Positions 25,730-35,266 of a DNA stretch of 60,019 nt are shown piece after piece. Below the pieces are notes generated by a model. That model was not told the DNA's origin. It did no database searches and saw nothing but the letters and a program-made list of their open reading frames with translations. The stretch's first letter is position 1; each line of letters starts with the position of its first letter. The stretch is from an uncultured Desulfovibrionaceae bacterium. GTDB lineage: Bacteria > Desulfobacterota > Desulfovibrionia > Desulfovibrionales > Desulfovibrionaceae. The stretch spans positions 1 to 60,019 of the forward strand of contig CALUZB010000007.1 in the NCBI GenBank assembly GCA_944325195.1, in the 5' to 3' direction. A program made the translations under genes and the position numbers.

Positions 25730-28147
25730 ATGCGACGCCTGAAATTAGTTGTGTTCGGCCAAGTGCAGGGAGTTGGGTTCAGACCGTTTGTGTTTCGCCT
25801 GGCACAGGAGCATTCGCTGACCGGGCTGGTATGCAATACCGGCCGGGGGGTGAGCATAGAAGTGCAGGGCAGGCAGGCCGACCTGGCTGCATTTAAAGAC
25901 AGATTGCGGTTTGATCAGCCCCCGCTTGCCCGCATTACTGATTTTTGGGAAGAAGAACTCCCCCCGAAAACCGGAGAAACAGGATTTACGATTGCCAATT
26001 CAATAGATGTGGGCGGTTCTGCTGAAACTCTGGTCAGCCCGGACACTGCTACTTGCGTGGATTGCCTGCACGATATCCATAAGTCCGACGACCGTCGGTT
26101 TGCTTATCCATTCACTAATTGTACAAATTGCGGGCCGCGTTACAGCATTATTGCCGCTCTTCCTTATGATCGGCCGGGCACCAGCATGGCCTGCTTCCCC
26201 ATGTGCCCGGAATGCCTTGCAGAGTATGCTAATCCGGCTGATCGTCGGTTCCATGCCCAGCCAAATGCCTGCCCGGTGTGCGGGCCGCAGGTGTGGTTGA
26301 CAGACAGTAACGGGCAGATCCTCGCCCGTAATGGTCAGGCCATGCTTGAGTTGGCACAGGCCCTGATCAACGGGAACACAGCCGCTATCAAAGGCGTGGG
26401 CGGATTTCATCTTGCGTGCAATGCTCTATCCGTTGAGGCAGTTGACAATCTGCGCCAACGCAAGCAGCGCCCGGCCAAACCGTTCGCTATTATGGCGGCC
26501 GACCTGAACGTCGCCAGGCTGTTGGTGGAAGTCAGTCAAGCTGAGGCGGAAATCCTGGAAAGTACAGCAGCGCCAATCGTGCTTTGCAGGAAAAAGCCGG
26601 GCTCGCCTCTGCCTGAAATTGTAGCCCCGGACCTGGACCGCGTGGGTGTCATGTTGCCGTACACACCCTTACACCATATATTATTTAAGAGCTTTTCTGA
26701 ACTTATGCTCAAACATGGGCAGACAATGGTTGACACTTTACCTGTCGCCCTGGTTATGACTTCCGGAAACCGCAGCGACGAGCCGATTGCTACCGGGAAC
26801 CGGCAGGCAATAAAAGAGTTGTCGGCAATTGCCGATGTGTTTCTTCTGCATGACCGTGACATTCTTGTCCGCGTTGATGATTCTGTGTTGCGCGTGAATG
26901 ATGATGACAGGCCGCAATTTATACGCCGTTCCAGAGGCTATGCCCCCTTGCCGTTGGAATTCAGCCGACCTGCTTCTGCAATTCACCCTAAATGTGTTTT
27001 GGGCGTTGGGGCTGAGTTGAAAAACACTATTTGTTTTGCCCGCGAAAGCAGGCGGGGCGATATTGAGGGGCGCAACAAAATTGACGGCTTTGTCAGCCAG
27101 CATATCGGGGACATTACTCATAGTTCAACTGAAAAGTTCATGCGCGAACTCGCCGGGCATTTAACCCGGCTTTATGGGTTCAAGCCGGAGGCGCTCATTC
27201 GCGATTTGCATCCGGACTACCTCTCTTCTGAATTTGCTGAACAGCTTGGCATTGAACTGGGTTTGCCTGTGTTCAAATTGCAACACCATTTTGCCCATGC
27301 CTTCAGCGTGCTTTTTGAAAGTAATCATCAGGGCGAGGCGCTTGCGCTCTGCTTGGATGGTTCCGGACTGGGAACCGACGGCAGTATTTGGGGCGGCGAG
27401 CTGATAAAAGCAAACACCCTGACGGGAACAGCGGAACGAATAGGCCATATATCACGCATTCTGACTCCCGGCGGAGATGCCGCGGCCAGACAGCCTTGGC
27501 GTATGGCTCAGGCATATCTGTATGAAATCGGCCATGACGAGGCATGGTTTTACAAAGAGTTTGAACAGGAAAGCTCCCTGATAGAGCAGATGTTGCCGCA
27601 AAGGTTGAATTGTCCGATTAATTCAAGTATGGGCAGGTTGTTCGATGCGGTTGCCGGTCTGATTGGATTTGGCTCAAGTTGTGCTTCCAAAGCGGGCCCG
27701 ATTGGGGTTCTTCCGGGCGGGAGCATATCGTTTGAAGGTCAGGCGGCTATGTGGCTGGAAAGCATTCAGGATAAATCCGATAATTTGATTTACCCCTGCT
27801 CCGTGCTTGAGCTTGGAAATACTCTGCAACTCAATACACTGGAGCTGTTCAGCGCGGTTTATGACGATGTCTGCTCCGGAGTTTCCGCTGCGGTTGTTGC
27901 GCGACGTTTTCATCTGGGAATTGCACATGGCCTTTGCCGGTTGGCCGAGGCCGGAGCACGGGCTGCCGGCATAGTTCATATCGGCCTTTCCGGGGGAGTG
28001 ATGCACAATGCAACTCTGTCCCGGCTGTTGCCGGAACAACTGCGGGAATGCGGATTGTCCCCCCTTGTCCATCGTCTGCTTCCACCCGGAGACGGTTGTA
28101 TTTCATTCGGACAGGCGGCGTGGGGCATGTTGCTGGATAAAACCTGA
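25730..28147 (+). CDS. hypF: carbamoyltransferase HypF (NiFe-hydrogenase maturation)
   Basis: 805 residues from the ATG at 25730; an in-frame TTG at 25718 is less likely. HypF makes thiocarboxamide on HypE from carbamoyl phosphate, the source of the cyanide ligands of the NiFe active site. Domains in order: acylphosphatase (VFGQVQGVGFRPFVFRLA, 1-90), two zinc fingers CVDC-x18-CTNC near 108-133 and CPEC-x18-CPVC near 158-183, a YrdC-like adenylating domain with RQRKQRPAKPFAIM, and a Kae1-like carbamoyltransferase domain (HHFAHAF near 518 and LDGSGLGTDGSIWGGE near 541). All metal motifs are intact. No Shine-Dalgarno is obvious, so translation may be coupled to the upstream gene. Hydrogenase structural genes are not in the window. 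Confidence 0.97.
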   Translation: MRRLKLVVFGQVQGVGFRPFVFRLAQEHSLTGLVCNTGRGVSIEVQGRQADLAAFKDRLRFDQPPLARITDFWEEELPPKTGETGFTIANSIDVGGSAETLVSPDTATCVDCLHDIHKSDDRRFAYPFTNCTNCGPRYSIIAALPYDRPGTSMACFPMCPECLAEYANPADRRFHAQPNACPVCGPQVWLTDSNGQILARNGQAMLELAQALINGNTAAIKGVGGFHLACNALSVEAVDNLRQRKQRPAKPFAIMAADLNVARLLVEVSQAEAEILESTAAPIVLCRKKPGSPLPEIVAPDLDRVGVMLPYTPLHHILFKSFSELMLKHGQTMVDTLPVALVMTSGNRSDEPIATGNRQAIKELSAIADVFLLHDRDILVRVDDSVLRVNDDDRPQFIRRSRGYAPLPLEFSRPASAIHPKCVLGVGAELKNTICFARESRRGDIEGRNKIDGFVSQHIGDITHSSTEKFMRELAGHLTRLYGFKPEALIRDLHPDYLSSEFAEQLGIELGLPVFKLQHHFAHAFSVLFESNHQGEALALCLDGSGLGTDGSIWGGELIKANTLTGTAERIGHISRILTPGGDAAARQPWRMAQAYLYEIGHDEAWFYKEFEQESSLIEQMLPQRLNCPINSSMGRLFDAVAGLIGFGSSCASKAGPIGVLPGGSISFEGQAAMWLESIQDKSDNLIYPCSVLELGNTLQLNTLELFSAVYDDVCSGVSAAVVARRFHLGIAHGLCRLAEAGARAAGIVHIGLSGGVMHNATLSRLLPEQLRECGLSPLVHRLLPPGDGCISFGQAAWGMLLDKT

Positions 28148-28374
28148 ACCTATCTTATCAGCTTTGATTATTCCATTTGCAGCATTTAAGTCAGATGCTC
28201 CGGTGAACATTTTGAGCGCGGGGGGGGGAGCATACATGGCGTTGTCTCAGATGTTCGGGGCGGGCTCCGGCTTTTGTGCGCCTGATACAAAACAGCATTT
28301 TGCCGTATGTGCGGGTGTGTTTATTTTAAATTCCAGACCTTTTAATTTACAACGAAAGTGCTGCTGTTTCGCCC

Positions 28375-28815
28375 ATGCAAGATTGTTACGCCTATATCAG
28401 TATGTTCGGCGCGGCCTTTCTGGCGGCAACCCTGTTTCCGGCCCAATCGGAGTTGCTTCTGGCCGGGCTGCTCTCAACCCGGAGTTATTCACTTGCCCTT
28501 TTGCTGGGGGCGGCAACCTTGGGCAATGTGAGCGGCTCCACGGTCAATTGGGCGTTGGGGAGATACTTCAATCATTTAAGTGCTCGCTCATGGTTTCCGT
28601 TGAAAAGACACCGTTTAAACCGGGCTGAACTGTGGTATCGCAAATATGGGCGCTGGACATTGCTTCTCAGCTGGCTGCCCGTAATCGGCGATCCCATTAC
28701 CCTGACGGCCGGAATGTTGCGAGAATCGTTTATTCCTTTCCTTGTCATAGTAAGCATTGCCAAGCTCAGTCGCTATCTGGTTGTGGCCGCAGCGGCCCTC
28801 GGCTGGGCAAGCTGA
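28375..28815 (+). CDS. YqaA-like small membrane protein (VTT/SNARE-associated domain)
   Basis: 146 residues, a short VTT-domain (DedA-superfamily) membrane protein like E. coli YqaA. Visible signs are FLAATLFPAQSELLLAGLL at the N-terminus, GNVSGSTVNWALGRY and WTLLLSWLPVIGDPITLTAGMLR, the re-entrant loop region with the conserved Arg/Pro/Gly. It is probably an inner-membrane protein of uncertain transport or lipid-related role. No ribosome site precedes the ATG, and a 227-bp gap including a nine-G run (28220-28228) separates it from hypF. It ends 29 bp before the convergent arginase-family gene. Confidence 0.85.
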   Translation: MQDCYAYISMFGAAFLAATLFPAQSELLLAGLLSTRSYSLALLLGAATLGNVSGSTVNWALGRYFNHLSARSWFPLKRHRLNRAELWYRKYGRWTLLLSWLPVIGDPITLTAGMLRESFIPFLVIVSIAKLSRYLVVAAAALGWAS

Positions 28816-28844
28816 TTATCAACTATATTCCGTATCGATTGACT

Positions 28845-29681
28845 TTATCCTTTCAATCCTAAAGAACTCCCCAGTTTAACCAGTTGAGCCAGCCAGGGAT
28901 AAAATTTGCCGTCACTTGGAGCGTACTCAAAAATTCCCAGTCCTTTTACGCTGAACTTTTCGTTCAACGCATTCACCTGAGTAAGCAAAGCTTCAGGACT
29001 GATCCCTCCGGGTTCGGTAAATCGGGTGGCCGGGAAAATTCCCGGGTCCAACACATCCAAATCAATGTGAATATACACGTTATCGCAGCCGGTCTTTTTC
29101 ACTGCTTCCAGCAGTTCTTCCGCCCCCTGCTCAAGCTCTGCTTTGCTTATTACAGGAATTGAGTGTGCGGAGATAAAATCCGTCTCAGATTTATCCGTGG
29201 TGCGCACGCCGGCCAGAACCAGCTGTGCGGGCTGGAAGGCTTTTGAAAGCATATTCACAATCTCGGCGTCGCCTTCCCCAACCAGAACACGCAAAGGCAT
29301 TCCGCAAAACATACCGCTAGGCGAGCTTTCGGGGGTGTTGAGATCCGCATGGGCATCAAACCACACCATACAGAGATTTCCTTCATATTTGGCATTTAAA
29401 TAAGCCGCTGCAGTCAAACCGGCATCGCAACCGCCGCCTAAAGTAAACACTGTTTCCGGATTGCTTTCCTTCAAAAGTGCAAAACAGGAATTAAGCTGGT
29501 GCACTATCTCTCTCCTGGCAATAATACCGGCTTCTTTTGACAGACAACAGCTTTCTGAGACTTCTGCTAAGCGGATGGGCAATCCGCACAGGTACAAGCC
29601 CATAAATTCCAAGGCACCGTAGAGCGGGGATTCTTCAGTGTTACCTTGCCATTGCGGGAAAACTAAATTCAGATGCTGCAT
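28845..29681 (-). CDS. arginase/agmatinase-family (ureohydrolase) protein
   Basis: 278 residues with the ureohydrolase fold. The central Mn-binding block WFDAHADLNTPESS is intact (Asp-x-His-x-Asp), as is the second pair YIHIDLDVLDPG. The first metal ligand block, normally GGDHS, here reads GGGCD, replacing the histidine with cysteine. Family members hydrolyse guanidino compounds (arginine, agmatine, formiminoglutamate, guanidinobutyrate) to urea or formamide. The altered first site and divergent substrate loop make the substrate uncertain. The gene is preceded by GGAGGAA before the ATG and stands alone. Confidence 0.88.
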   Translation of the reverse strand: MQHLNLVFPQWQGNTEESPLYGALEFMGLYLCGLPIRLAEVSESCCLSKEAGIIARREIVHQLNSCFALLKESNPETVFTLGGGCDAGLTAAAYLNAKYEGNLCMVWFDAHADLNTPESSPSGMFCGMPLRVLVGEGDAEIVNMLSKAFQPAQLVLAGVRTTDKSETDFISAHSIPVISKAELEQGAEELLEAVKKTGCDNVYIHIDLDVLDPGIFPATRFTEPGGISPEALLTQVNALNEKFSVKGLGIFEYAPSDGKFYPWLAQLVKLGSSLGLKG

Positions 29682-29889
29682 TGCTTCCTCCTTAGGGCAT
29701 ACTTTGCGATGTGGTTCTCAACAGGCGATACAATAGTTCTTTACAGCTTATGTTATTTCATATATAGATAAACTGGATATGGTGCGCTATCAGCACCAGC
29801 CACCAAACAGGTTTGATTTTTTCGGGGCGCTGCTCAAACTGCTGAAAGAGCTATTCGCCCATATTATATATAATAATGAGGACTGAGTG

Positions 29890-30108
29890 ATGAACAGAAA
29901 AAATTACCAGCAAAATGGTACTGATATATGTCAAGGCCTTTACGAAGTGGATTATCTTACAAGCTTATACTGCAGACCGCAAGGAGTAAGGTCATATCTT
30001 GAGCATTTATGCAACAACGAATGTATTGAAGATTTAACCCCGCGCGAGCTGTTTGAATTGATTGAAAATCAGGGTTTCCAGCGCAGTAAACGCTATAATA
30101 CCCACTAA
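29890..30108 (+). CDS. small protein of unknown function (72 aa)
   Basis: The ATG at 29890 (a GTG just before it at 29887 is also in frame) is preceded by GAGGACTG. The 72-residue product is soluble and charged, with two cysteines in a CNNEC motif and a C-terminal DLTPRELFELIENQGF segment that looks like a short amphipathic helix. A clear intrinsic terminator 34 bp after the stop supports a real, independently transcribed gene. No family is recognised. It could be a small regulatory or redox-sensitive protein, but nothing further can be said. Confidence 0.65.
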   Translation: MNRKNYQQNGTDICQGLYEVDYLTSLYCRPQGVRSYLEHLCNNECIEDLTPRELFELIENQGFQRSKRYNTH

Positions 30109-30141
30109 ATCCCGTTTCTTATTCGTGTTTCAGCAACCTTC

Positions 30142-30163
30142 ACCCGGCTTCAGCCGGGTTTTT
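30142..30163 (+). terminator. intrinsic terminator of the small-protein gene
   Basis: ACCCGGC and GCCGGGT pair around a TTCA loop and run directly into TTTTT. Confidence 0.88.
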
Positions 30164-30286
30164 CAGGTAAAAAGTCCGATGGAGCAGGCATGGTGAATGC
30201 CTGCTCCAACCACACGTCACTTCAAAAACTTCCAAGTGCTGATTATCTCATATCCGCAGCATGTAAATTCTGTTTTCAATTCTCAG

Positions 30287-30316
30287 TTAATCGGTTACAA
30301 TCTAATATTCGATTAA
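30287..30316. promoter_or_regulatory. inverted repeat upstream of the SotB-like exporter
   Basis: TTAATCG (30287-30293) and CGATTAA (30310-30316) are a perfect 7-bp inverted repeat with a 16-bp spacer containing the promoter-like TAATAT. The geometry is consistent with a dimeric repressor site. No regulator gene is adjacent. Confidence 0.35.
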
Positions 30317-30445
30317 TGTGCGCTGAAAGTAAGTTTTACTTTTTCCGGATTTCAGAAACGTCAACGGACAAGGCTTAATCGGGTTAATCCACCCGGCAAG
30401 CGCTCCTGAGATAAACTGCTTACCTCTGAGCGACGACAATTAGTT

Positions 30446-31639
30446 ATGCGGAGAACTGAATCTTCAAATCAAACCTGCAGAGAGACGCTTGGAAAATGGC
30501 TGCCTGTGGTCAGCCTGTCTTTTTCTGCCTTTATTTTCGTTACCACTGAGCTGGTACCGGTTGGTTTGTTGACGGATATAGCAAACTCATTTGCCCGCTC
30601 AGAAGCAAGCACGGGTAGATTGCTTACCGTATATGCCTGGATGGTGGCGCTTATGTCACTTCCGCTTACAGCCGCTACCGCCCGCATTAATCGGCGCACC
30701 CTGGTTTTGGCTTTGCTTTTGTTATTTGCTGCCGGCAATGCTTTTGCGGCCCTTGCCGGATCGTATCCCATGCTTTTGGGCGCACGCATTTGTATTGCGC
30801 TTTGCCATGCCGTTTTCTGGTCTATAGCTACTCCGCTTGCCGTTAAAGTAGCCCCAAAGGGAAAAGAAACCAAAGCATTGGGGATGATTGTAGCCGGCGG
30901 ATCGGTGGCCATGGTTTTGGGCGTGCCTGTGGGCACCATGCTTGGGCACCAATTCGGCTGGCGGTTTACTTTTGCGGTAATAGGTGGAGCCGCCTTTTGC
31001 ATTTTCCTGCTTTTGTTCAGGCTTATGCCCAGTCAACCCAGCCGTAATGCCGGCTCTTTAAAAAGCGTACCTTCCCTTTTTCGGCGCCGCAATATAGTGC
31101 TGGTTTATATTTTAACTGTTTTGACTGTGACCGGGCACTTCACCCTCTCTACTTATTTCGCCCCGTACATGGCCCGCGTTGGCGGGTTCAACCCTCAAAC
31201 AACAGCAATGCTGCTGTTGATGCTGGGTGGGGCTGGTGTAGTTGGAAGCATGTTTGGAAGCAAGTTTGTTAACACCTACCCTAACCGAATGTTGCTGTTG
31301 CCCCTGTGCCTGCTCAGCATTTGCCTGGCTGGAGCATTTTTGGTTGAAACAGGCCTGTGGCTGGCGTTTGCCCTATGTTTTTTCTGGGGAGCCGCCATGA
31401 CCTGCGCCGGGCTGGTTTTCCAAACCCACATTCTAAAGGCCGCCCCGGACGCCACTGATGTGGCCACAGCCATGTATTCCGGCATTTTCAATATCGGTAT
31501 AGGGGGTGGAGCTTTGATCGGGAGTCTGGTTTTCTCCCGATTTGGTGTAGTTTGGTTGGGGTTCACCGGCTCATGCTTCATTCTTGTAGCGATAGCGGTT
31601 ATTTTTGTAAATTTTTTCTTAATCGGCAAGTCTCGTTAG
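30446..31639 (+). CDS. MFS exporter, SotB/AraJ-like sugar efflux family
   Basis: 397 residues with twelve membrane helices. FVTTELVPVGLLTDIANSF at the N-terminus is characteristic of the SotB/YdeA sugar-efflux branch. TAATARINRRTLVLALLLL after helix 2 and VAGGSVAMVLGVPVGTMLG in helix 5 (motif C) mark it as a drug/proton antiporter type. No clear Shine-Dalgarno precedes the ATG (GACAATTAGTT). The next Met is far inside the first helix, so the start is kept. The gene is monocistronic. Physiological cargo is unknown; arabinose, IPTG-like sugars or drugs are reported for relatives. Confidence 0.9.
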   Translation: MRRTESSNQTCRETLGKWLPVVSLSFSAFIFVTTELVPVGLLTDIANSFARSEASTGRLLTVYAWMVALMSLPLTAATARINRRTLVLALLLLFAAGNAFAALAGSYPMLLGARICIALCHAVFWSIATPLAVKVAPKGKETKALGMIVAGGSVAMVLGVPVGTMLGHQFGWRFTFAVIGGAAFCIFLLLFRLMPSQPSRNAGSLKSVPSLFRRRNIVLVYILTVLTVTGHFTLSTYFAPYMARVGGFNPQTTAMLLLMLGGAGVVGSMFGSKFVNTYPNRMLLLPLCLLSICLAGAFLVETGLWLAFALCFFWGAAMTCAGLVFQTHILKAAPDATDVATAMYSGIFNIGIGGGALIGSLVFSRFGVVWLGFTGSCFILVAIAVIFVNFFLIGKSR

Positions 31640-32011
31640 AAGTCACTCCATAAAATGACTTATTATCACCGGTGAGAGTCTGGCGCGGCGGCCCCGGAAT
31701 GAGCCGGTAAACATGCTTTTCAGAGAATTGCTCCACATAAACCGCTGCAAGATGATTTATGAAATGAATCGCGGTCAGTTCCAGTTGTACTTACCGTAAT
31801 GAAACGGCTCCCACCCGGTGTCTCGCTTGAAATATTCGTACACACTTTAAAATCGTTGTTATGCTTAACCTGTGCAGCGGTAAAGGGGGTACTTGATTTC
31901 AGGCGCGATAAACCAGACCCGGAACATCTGCCTCGTCCCCGATGCCGGGAGTGACTCACGGTCGACAGTCATTCTTGCGCTTGACAGAACACTTTAAAAG
32001 CTGAATGGTCT
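31640..32011. other. intergenic region between convergent MFS exporter and HD-GYP regulator
   Basis: 372 bp between convergent genes. No T-tailed hairpin, tRNA or supported ORF was found. It may be decayed sequence. Confidence 0.4.
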
Positions 32012-33109
32012 CTAATGGCGTTTGTCGCGGCTTTCCTTCCCTATACGTTCAAATACTTCATGCTTACCCACAAAAGCATCCACCATATCCGGGTCAAAAT
32101 GAGCGCCCCTTTCACTGATGATAATTTGCAGCGCCTCCTCATGTGACATGGCTTCTTTATAGGCTCTTTTGCTGGTTATGGCGTCGTAAACATCAGCAAT
32201 GGCCATAAGTCGCGCTGGAATGGGAATTTCATCGCCTTTCAGCCCTTCCGGGTATCCGCGTCCATCCCAGCGTTCATGGTGATAGTTGGCCATTTCTCTG
32301 GCGACAATCAGAAATTCCTCAGGAGTGTCAAGGCTGCGCTCCGCCTCCATTATTGCATTGCGCCCGATGATCGTGTGTGTTTTCATCACTTCAAATTCTT
32401 CCTTGGTAAGCGGGCCGGGTTTGAGCAGAATGTTGTCGGGCACGCCCACTTTTCCGATATCGTGCAGGGAAGCTGTTTTATAAATGGTGTCAATGTATCT
32501 TTGGGTAAGGCGATTTGTAAATTTTGGATTGCTGCGCAGTGCCATAGCCAGTTCCCGCACATAAATCTGAGTTCGTTTAACATGTTCGCCGGTATCATCA
32601 TCACGCTTTTCAGCAAGTGAAGACAAGGCCACAAGAATGGCATTTTGGAGGTTGTCTAAACGGCGGGTACGTTCCATGACCTGTTCTTCCAGAAATTCGT
32701 TCTGGCGGGAAAGGTAAGCGCGCGCCTCTTGGAGGGCCAGATGAGTTTGTACGCGTGCCAGCAAAATAGGCGGGCTGATCGGCTTGGTGATGTAATCAAC
32801 AGCACCCAACTCAAAACCTTTGGTCTCATCCGCTTCCTGTGTTCTGGCTGTTAAAAATATAACAGGAATTTCTCGGGTTTGCTCATTGGCTTTAAGTCTT
32901 TCACAGACTTCATATCCGTCCATCTCGGGCATCATGATGTCAAGAAGGATCAGGTCGGGGCGGGGTTGAGTTTCAGCTATCCGCAAGGCTTTGATGCCGT
33001 TGGTTGCAACTTTATTTCGATATTTGTCGCCCAGTAGCGAACAAAGCAAGGTGATATTATCAGGGGTATCGTCAACTATAAGAATAGTTTGCTTATCGCC
33101 AGAAATCAC
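32012..33109 (-). CDS. response regulator with HD-GYP cyclic-di-GMP phosphodiesterase output (RpfG-like)
   Basis: 365 residues. The receiver domain (about 1-125) shows ILIVDDTPDNITLL, the phospho-acceptor Asp in LILLDIMMPEMDGYEV, FLTAR and the switch Lys in ITKPISP. A coiled linker (about 130-165) leads to an HD-GYP domain with LHDIGKVGVPDNILLKPGPL and HHERWDGRGYPEGLKGDEIP, then ADVYDAITSKRAYKEAM. All metal and GYP residues are present, so it should hydrolyse c-di-GMP when phosphorylated. No cognate histidine kinase is adjacent, making it an orphan regulator. It probably affects motility or biofilm. Confidence 0.95.
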   Translation of the reverse strand: MISGDKQTILIVDDTPDNITLLCSLLGDKYRNKVATNGIKALRIAETQPRPDLILLDIMMPEMDGYEVCERLKANEQTREIPVIFLTARTQEADETKGFELGAVDYITKPISPPILLARVQTHLALQEARAYLSRQNEFLEEQVMERTRRLDNLQNAILVALSSLAEKRDDDTGEHVKRTQIYVRELAMALRSNPKFTNRLTQRYIDTIYKTASLHDIGKVGVPDNILLKPGPLTKEEFEVMKTHTIIGRNAIMEAERSLDTPEEFLIVAREMANYHHERWDGRGYPEGLKGDEIPIPARLMAIADVYDAITSKRAYKEAMSHEEALQIIISERGAHFDPDMVDAFVGKHEVFERIGKESRDKRH

Positions 33110-33312
33110 AGTGTCTCCGAACTTTGAAAGTAATTTTCCGCAAATAGGCAGAACTTCAAAGTAATATAAAGTTTTTCCCGCAAATGTAAACAGATAATAA
33201 AGCGTAAAAATGCGGCCCGCAAAAAATAAGCAGAAAAGACTTGTGTTCTTGGCAATTTATGGTACAAGTGTCCTCGTTGGAGTAGCTGAGTAAAAAAGAA
33301 GTGAAAAAGTAC

Positions 33313-33341
33313 TTGCTATTTGATTGAATCACAGGTATAAG
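33313..33341 (+). promoter_or_regulatory. promoter of the tRNA-tuf operon
   Basis: TTGCTA and TATAAG are separated by 17 bp and end 12 bp before the mature tRNA-Thr. The discriminator GCGCAAG is GC-rich, as in promoters under stringent control. Confidence 0.65.
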
Positions 33342-33353
33342 CGCAAGTCCGTT

Positions 33354-33429
<76 letters not shown>

Positions 33430-33571
33430 GCGTATACCCTGACCCGGTGTTGACGTTATAAAGCTGTCGGGTTATTTGAAATTTATATAAAGTGATTTTA
33501 GGATAGAGGTGTGGAGTTCCGGCTGATCGGGTTGGAACAGATATTTCGTCTTAGATTGCTTTGAATAGTGT

Positions 33572-33657
33572 GGTGGGGTTCCCGAGTGGCCAAAGGGAAC
33601 AGACTGTAAATCTGTCGTCGTATGACTTCGATGGTTCAAATCCATCCCCCACCACCA
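33572..33657 (+). tRNA. tRNA-Tyr (anticodon GTA)
   Basis: GGTGGGG pairs with CCCCACC. There is a long variable arm, the anticodon loop CTGTAAA, and an encoded CCA. Length is 86 nt as expected for a class II tRNA. Confidence 0.97.
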
Positions 33658-33828
33658 TTTACAAATTGTAATTTACTGGTTATATAAAACCAGCTTCTTT
33701 GGTTTAAGAAGAATGGGCACTTTGGTGTCATGCTAGTTGAATTGCCGGCAGAGTTGGTCTGCTAAATGCTTGACAAGCCATTAAAGCTGTAGGAGACAGA
33801 TTAGGTCGCTAGTGACTACGGCAAGTTT

Positions 33829-33905
33829 GCGGGAATAGCTCAATTGGCTAGAGCATCAGCCTTCCAAGCTGAGGGTTGCGAGTTCAAGTCTCGTTTCCCG
33901 CTCCA
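33829..33905 (+). tRNA. tRNA-Gly (anticodon TCC)
   Basis: The GCGGGAA/TTTCCCGC acceptor stem, anticodon loop CTTCCAA, T arm GAGTTCAAGTCTC and encoded CCA are present. Confidence 0.97.
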
Positions 33906-33936
33906 CATCTTGTCCCGTCGAAGCGTCTTCATATAA

Positions 33937-34012
33937 GCCCACATAGCTCAGGAGGTAGAGTGCATCCTTGGTAAGGATGAGGTCATGAGTTCAAATCTCA
34001 TTGTGGGCTCCA
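33937..34012 (+). tRNA. tRNA-Thr (anticodon GGT)
   Basis: GCCCACA pairs with TGTGGGC, the anticodon loop is TTGGTAA, and CCA is encoded. It is the last tRNA before tuf, 57 bp upstream of its start codon. Confidence 0.97.
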
Positions 34013-34069
34013 TTTCTTTATTGTCCTGTGGTAAGGAAAATAAACCAAGTTTAAGCCAGGGAGAAAATC

Positions 34070-35263
34070 ATGGCCAAGGAAAAATTTGAGCGCACTAAGC
34101 CGCACGTAAACGTTGGTACTATTGGTCATATTGACCATGGTAAGACCACCCTCACCGCTGCCATTACCAAGTGTGCCGGGATGTTGGGTAACGGCCAGTT
34201 CGTTTCTTATGATGAAATCGACAAGGCCCCGGAAGAGAAAGAGCGTGGTATTACTATTAACACTGCTCACGTTGAATATGAAACCGCAACTCGCCACTAT
34301 GCGCACGTGGACTGTCCCGGTCACGCCGACTATATCAAGAACATGATCACTGGCGCTGCTCAGATGGATGGTGCAATTCTGGTGGTGGCAGCTACTGACG
34401 GTCCCATGCCTCAGACTCGCGAGCATATCCTGCTTGCTCGTCAGGTTGGCGTGCCGAACCTTGTTGTGTTCCTGAACAAGGTTGACCAGGTTGATGATGA
34501 AGAGCTGCTTGAGCTGGTGGATATGGAGGTTCGTGAGCTGCTCTCCAGCTATGGCTATCCTGGTGATGAAATTCCGATTATTCGCGGCTCTGCTCTTAAG
34601 GCCCTTGAGGCTGACAGTGCTGATGACCCGGCTGTTGAAAGTATTAAAGAGCTGCTTGCTGCTCTTGACTCCTACATTCCTGAACCGCAGCGTGATATCG
34701 ATAAGCCTTTCCTTATGCCGATTGAAGACGTGTTCTCCATTTCCGGGCGTGGTACTGTTGTTACCGGACGTGTTGAGCGTGGTGTGATTAAGGTGGGTGA
34801 AGAAGTTGAGGTTGTGGGTATCCGCCCTGTGCAAAAAACCACCTGTACTGGTGTTGAAATGTTCCGTAAGCTGCTTGATGAAGGTCAGGCCGGCGATAAT
34901 GTGGGCGTGCTTCTGCGCGGTCTGAAACGCGACGATGTTGAGCGCGGTCAGGTGTTGGCTAAGCCCGGAACTATTACTCCGCACAAAAAATTCAAGGGCG
35001 AAGTGTATGTGCTGTCCAAGGATGAAGGCGGACGTCACACTCCGTTCTTCTCCGGGTACCGTCCTCAGTTCTATTTCCGTACTACTGACGTTACCGGTGT
35101 AATTACTTTGGCTGAGGGTGTAGAAATGGTTATGCCTGGAGACAACTCAACTTTCACTGTTGAGCTGATTTATCCCATTGCCATGGAGCAGGGGTTGCGT
35201 TTCGCTATTCGCGAAGGTGGCCGTACTGTTGGTGCTGGTGTTGTTAGCGAAATTCTGGAGTAA
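34070..35263 (+). CDS. tuf: translation elongation factor Tu
   Basis: 397 residues, near-universal length. It delivers aminoacyl-tRNA to the ribosome with GTP. G1 [15 protein letters not shown], the switch I region [14 protein letters not shown]3 [21 protein letters not shown]4 [10 protein letters not shown] and G5 GSALKALE are intact, followed by two beta-barrel domains. The ribosome site is GGGAG, nine bases before ATG. The gene is co-transcribed with the four upstream tRNAs and very probably with rpmG three bases downstream. Codon use shows strong bias, as expected for a highly expressed gene. Confidence 0.99.
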   Translation: MAKEKFERTKPHVNVGTIGHIDHGKTTLTAAITKCAGMLGNGQFVSYDEIDKAPEEKERGITINTAHVEYETATRHYAHVDCPGHADYIKNMITGAAQMDGAILVVAATDGPMPQTREHILLARQVGVPNLVVFLNKVDQVDDEELLELVDMEVRELLSSYGYPGDEIPIIRGSALKALEADSADDPAVESIKELLAALDSYIPEPQRDIDKPFLMPIEDVFSISGRGTVVTGRVERGVIKVGEEVEVVGIRPVQKTTCTGVEMFRKLLDEGQAGDNVGVLLRGLKRDDVERGQVLAKPGTITPHKKFKGEVYVLSKDEGGRHTPFFSGYRPQFYFRTTDVTGVITLAEGVEMVMPGDNSTFTVELIYPIAMEQGLRFAIREGGRTVGAGVVSEILE

Positions 35264-35266
35264 GTT

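Larger units (their letters stand above)
30109..30445. other. intergenic region with terminator and possible operator
   Basis: 337 bp between the 72-residue gene and an MFS exporter. It contains the terminator at 30142-30163 and the inverted repeat at 30287-30316. No other gene was found. Confidence 0.5.

Noticed and set aside
28220..28228. Run of nine G upstream of the yqaA-like gene as a phase-variation tract
   Set aside because: It lies outside coding frames and about 145 bp from the start. A single short run is weak evidence, and length variation cannot be seen.
33998..35038. 346-codon antisense frame opposite tuf
   Set aside because: It is a known artefact of EF-Tu codon bias. It has no motif and no ribosome site.
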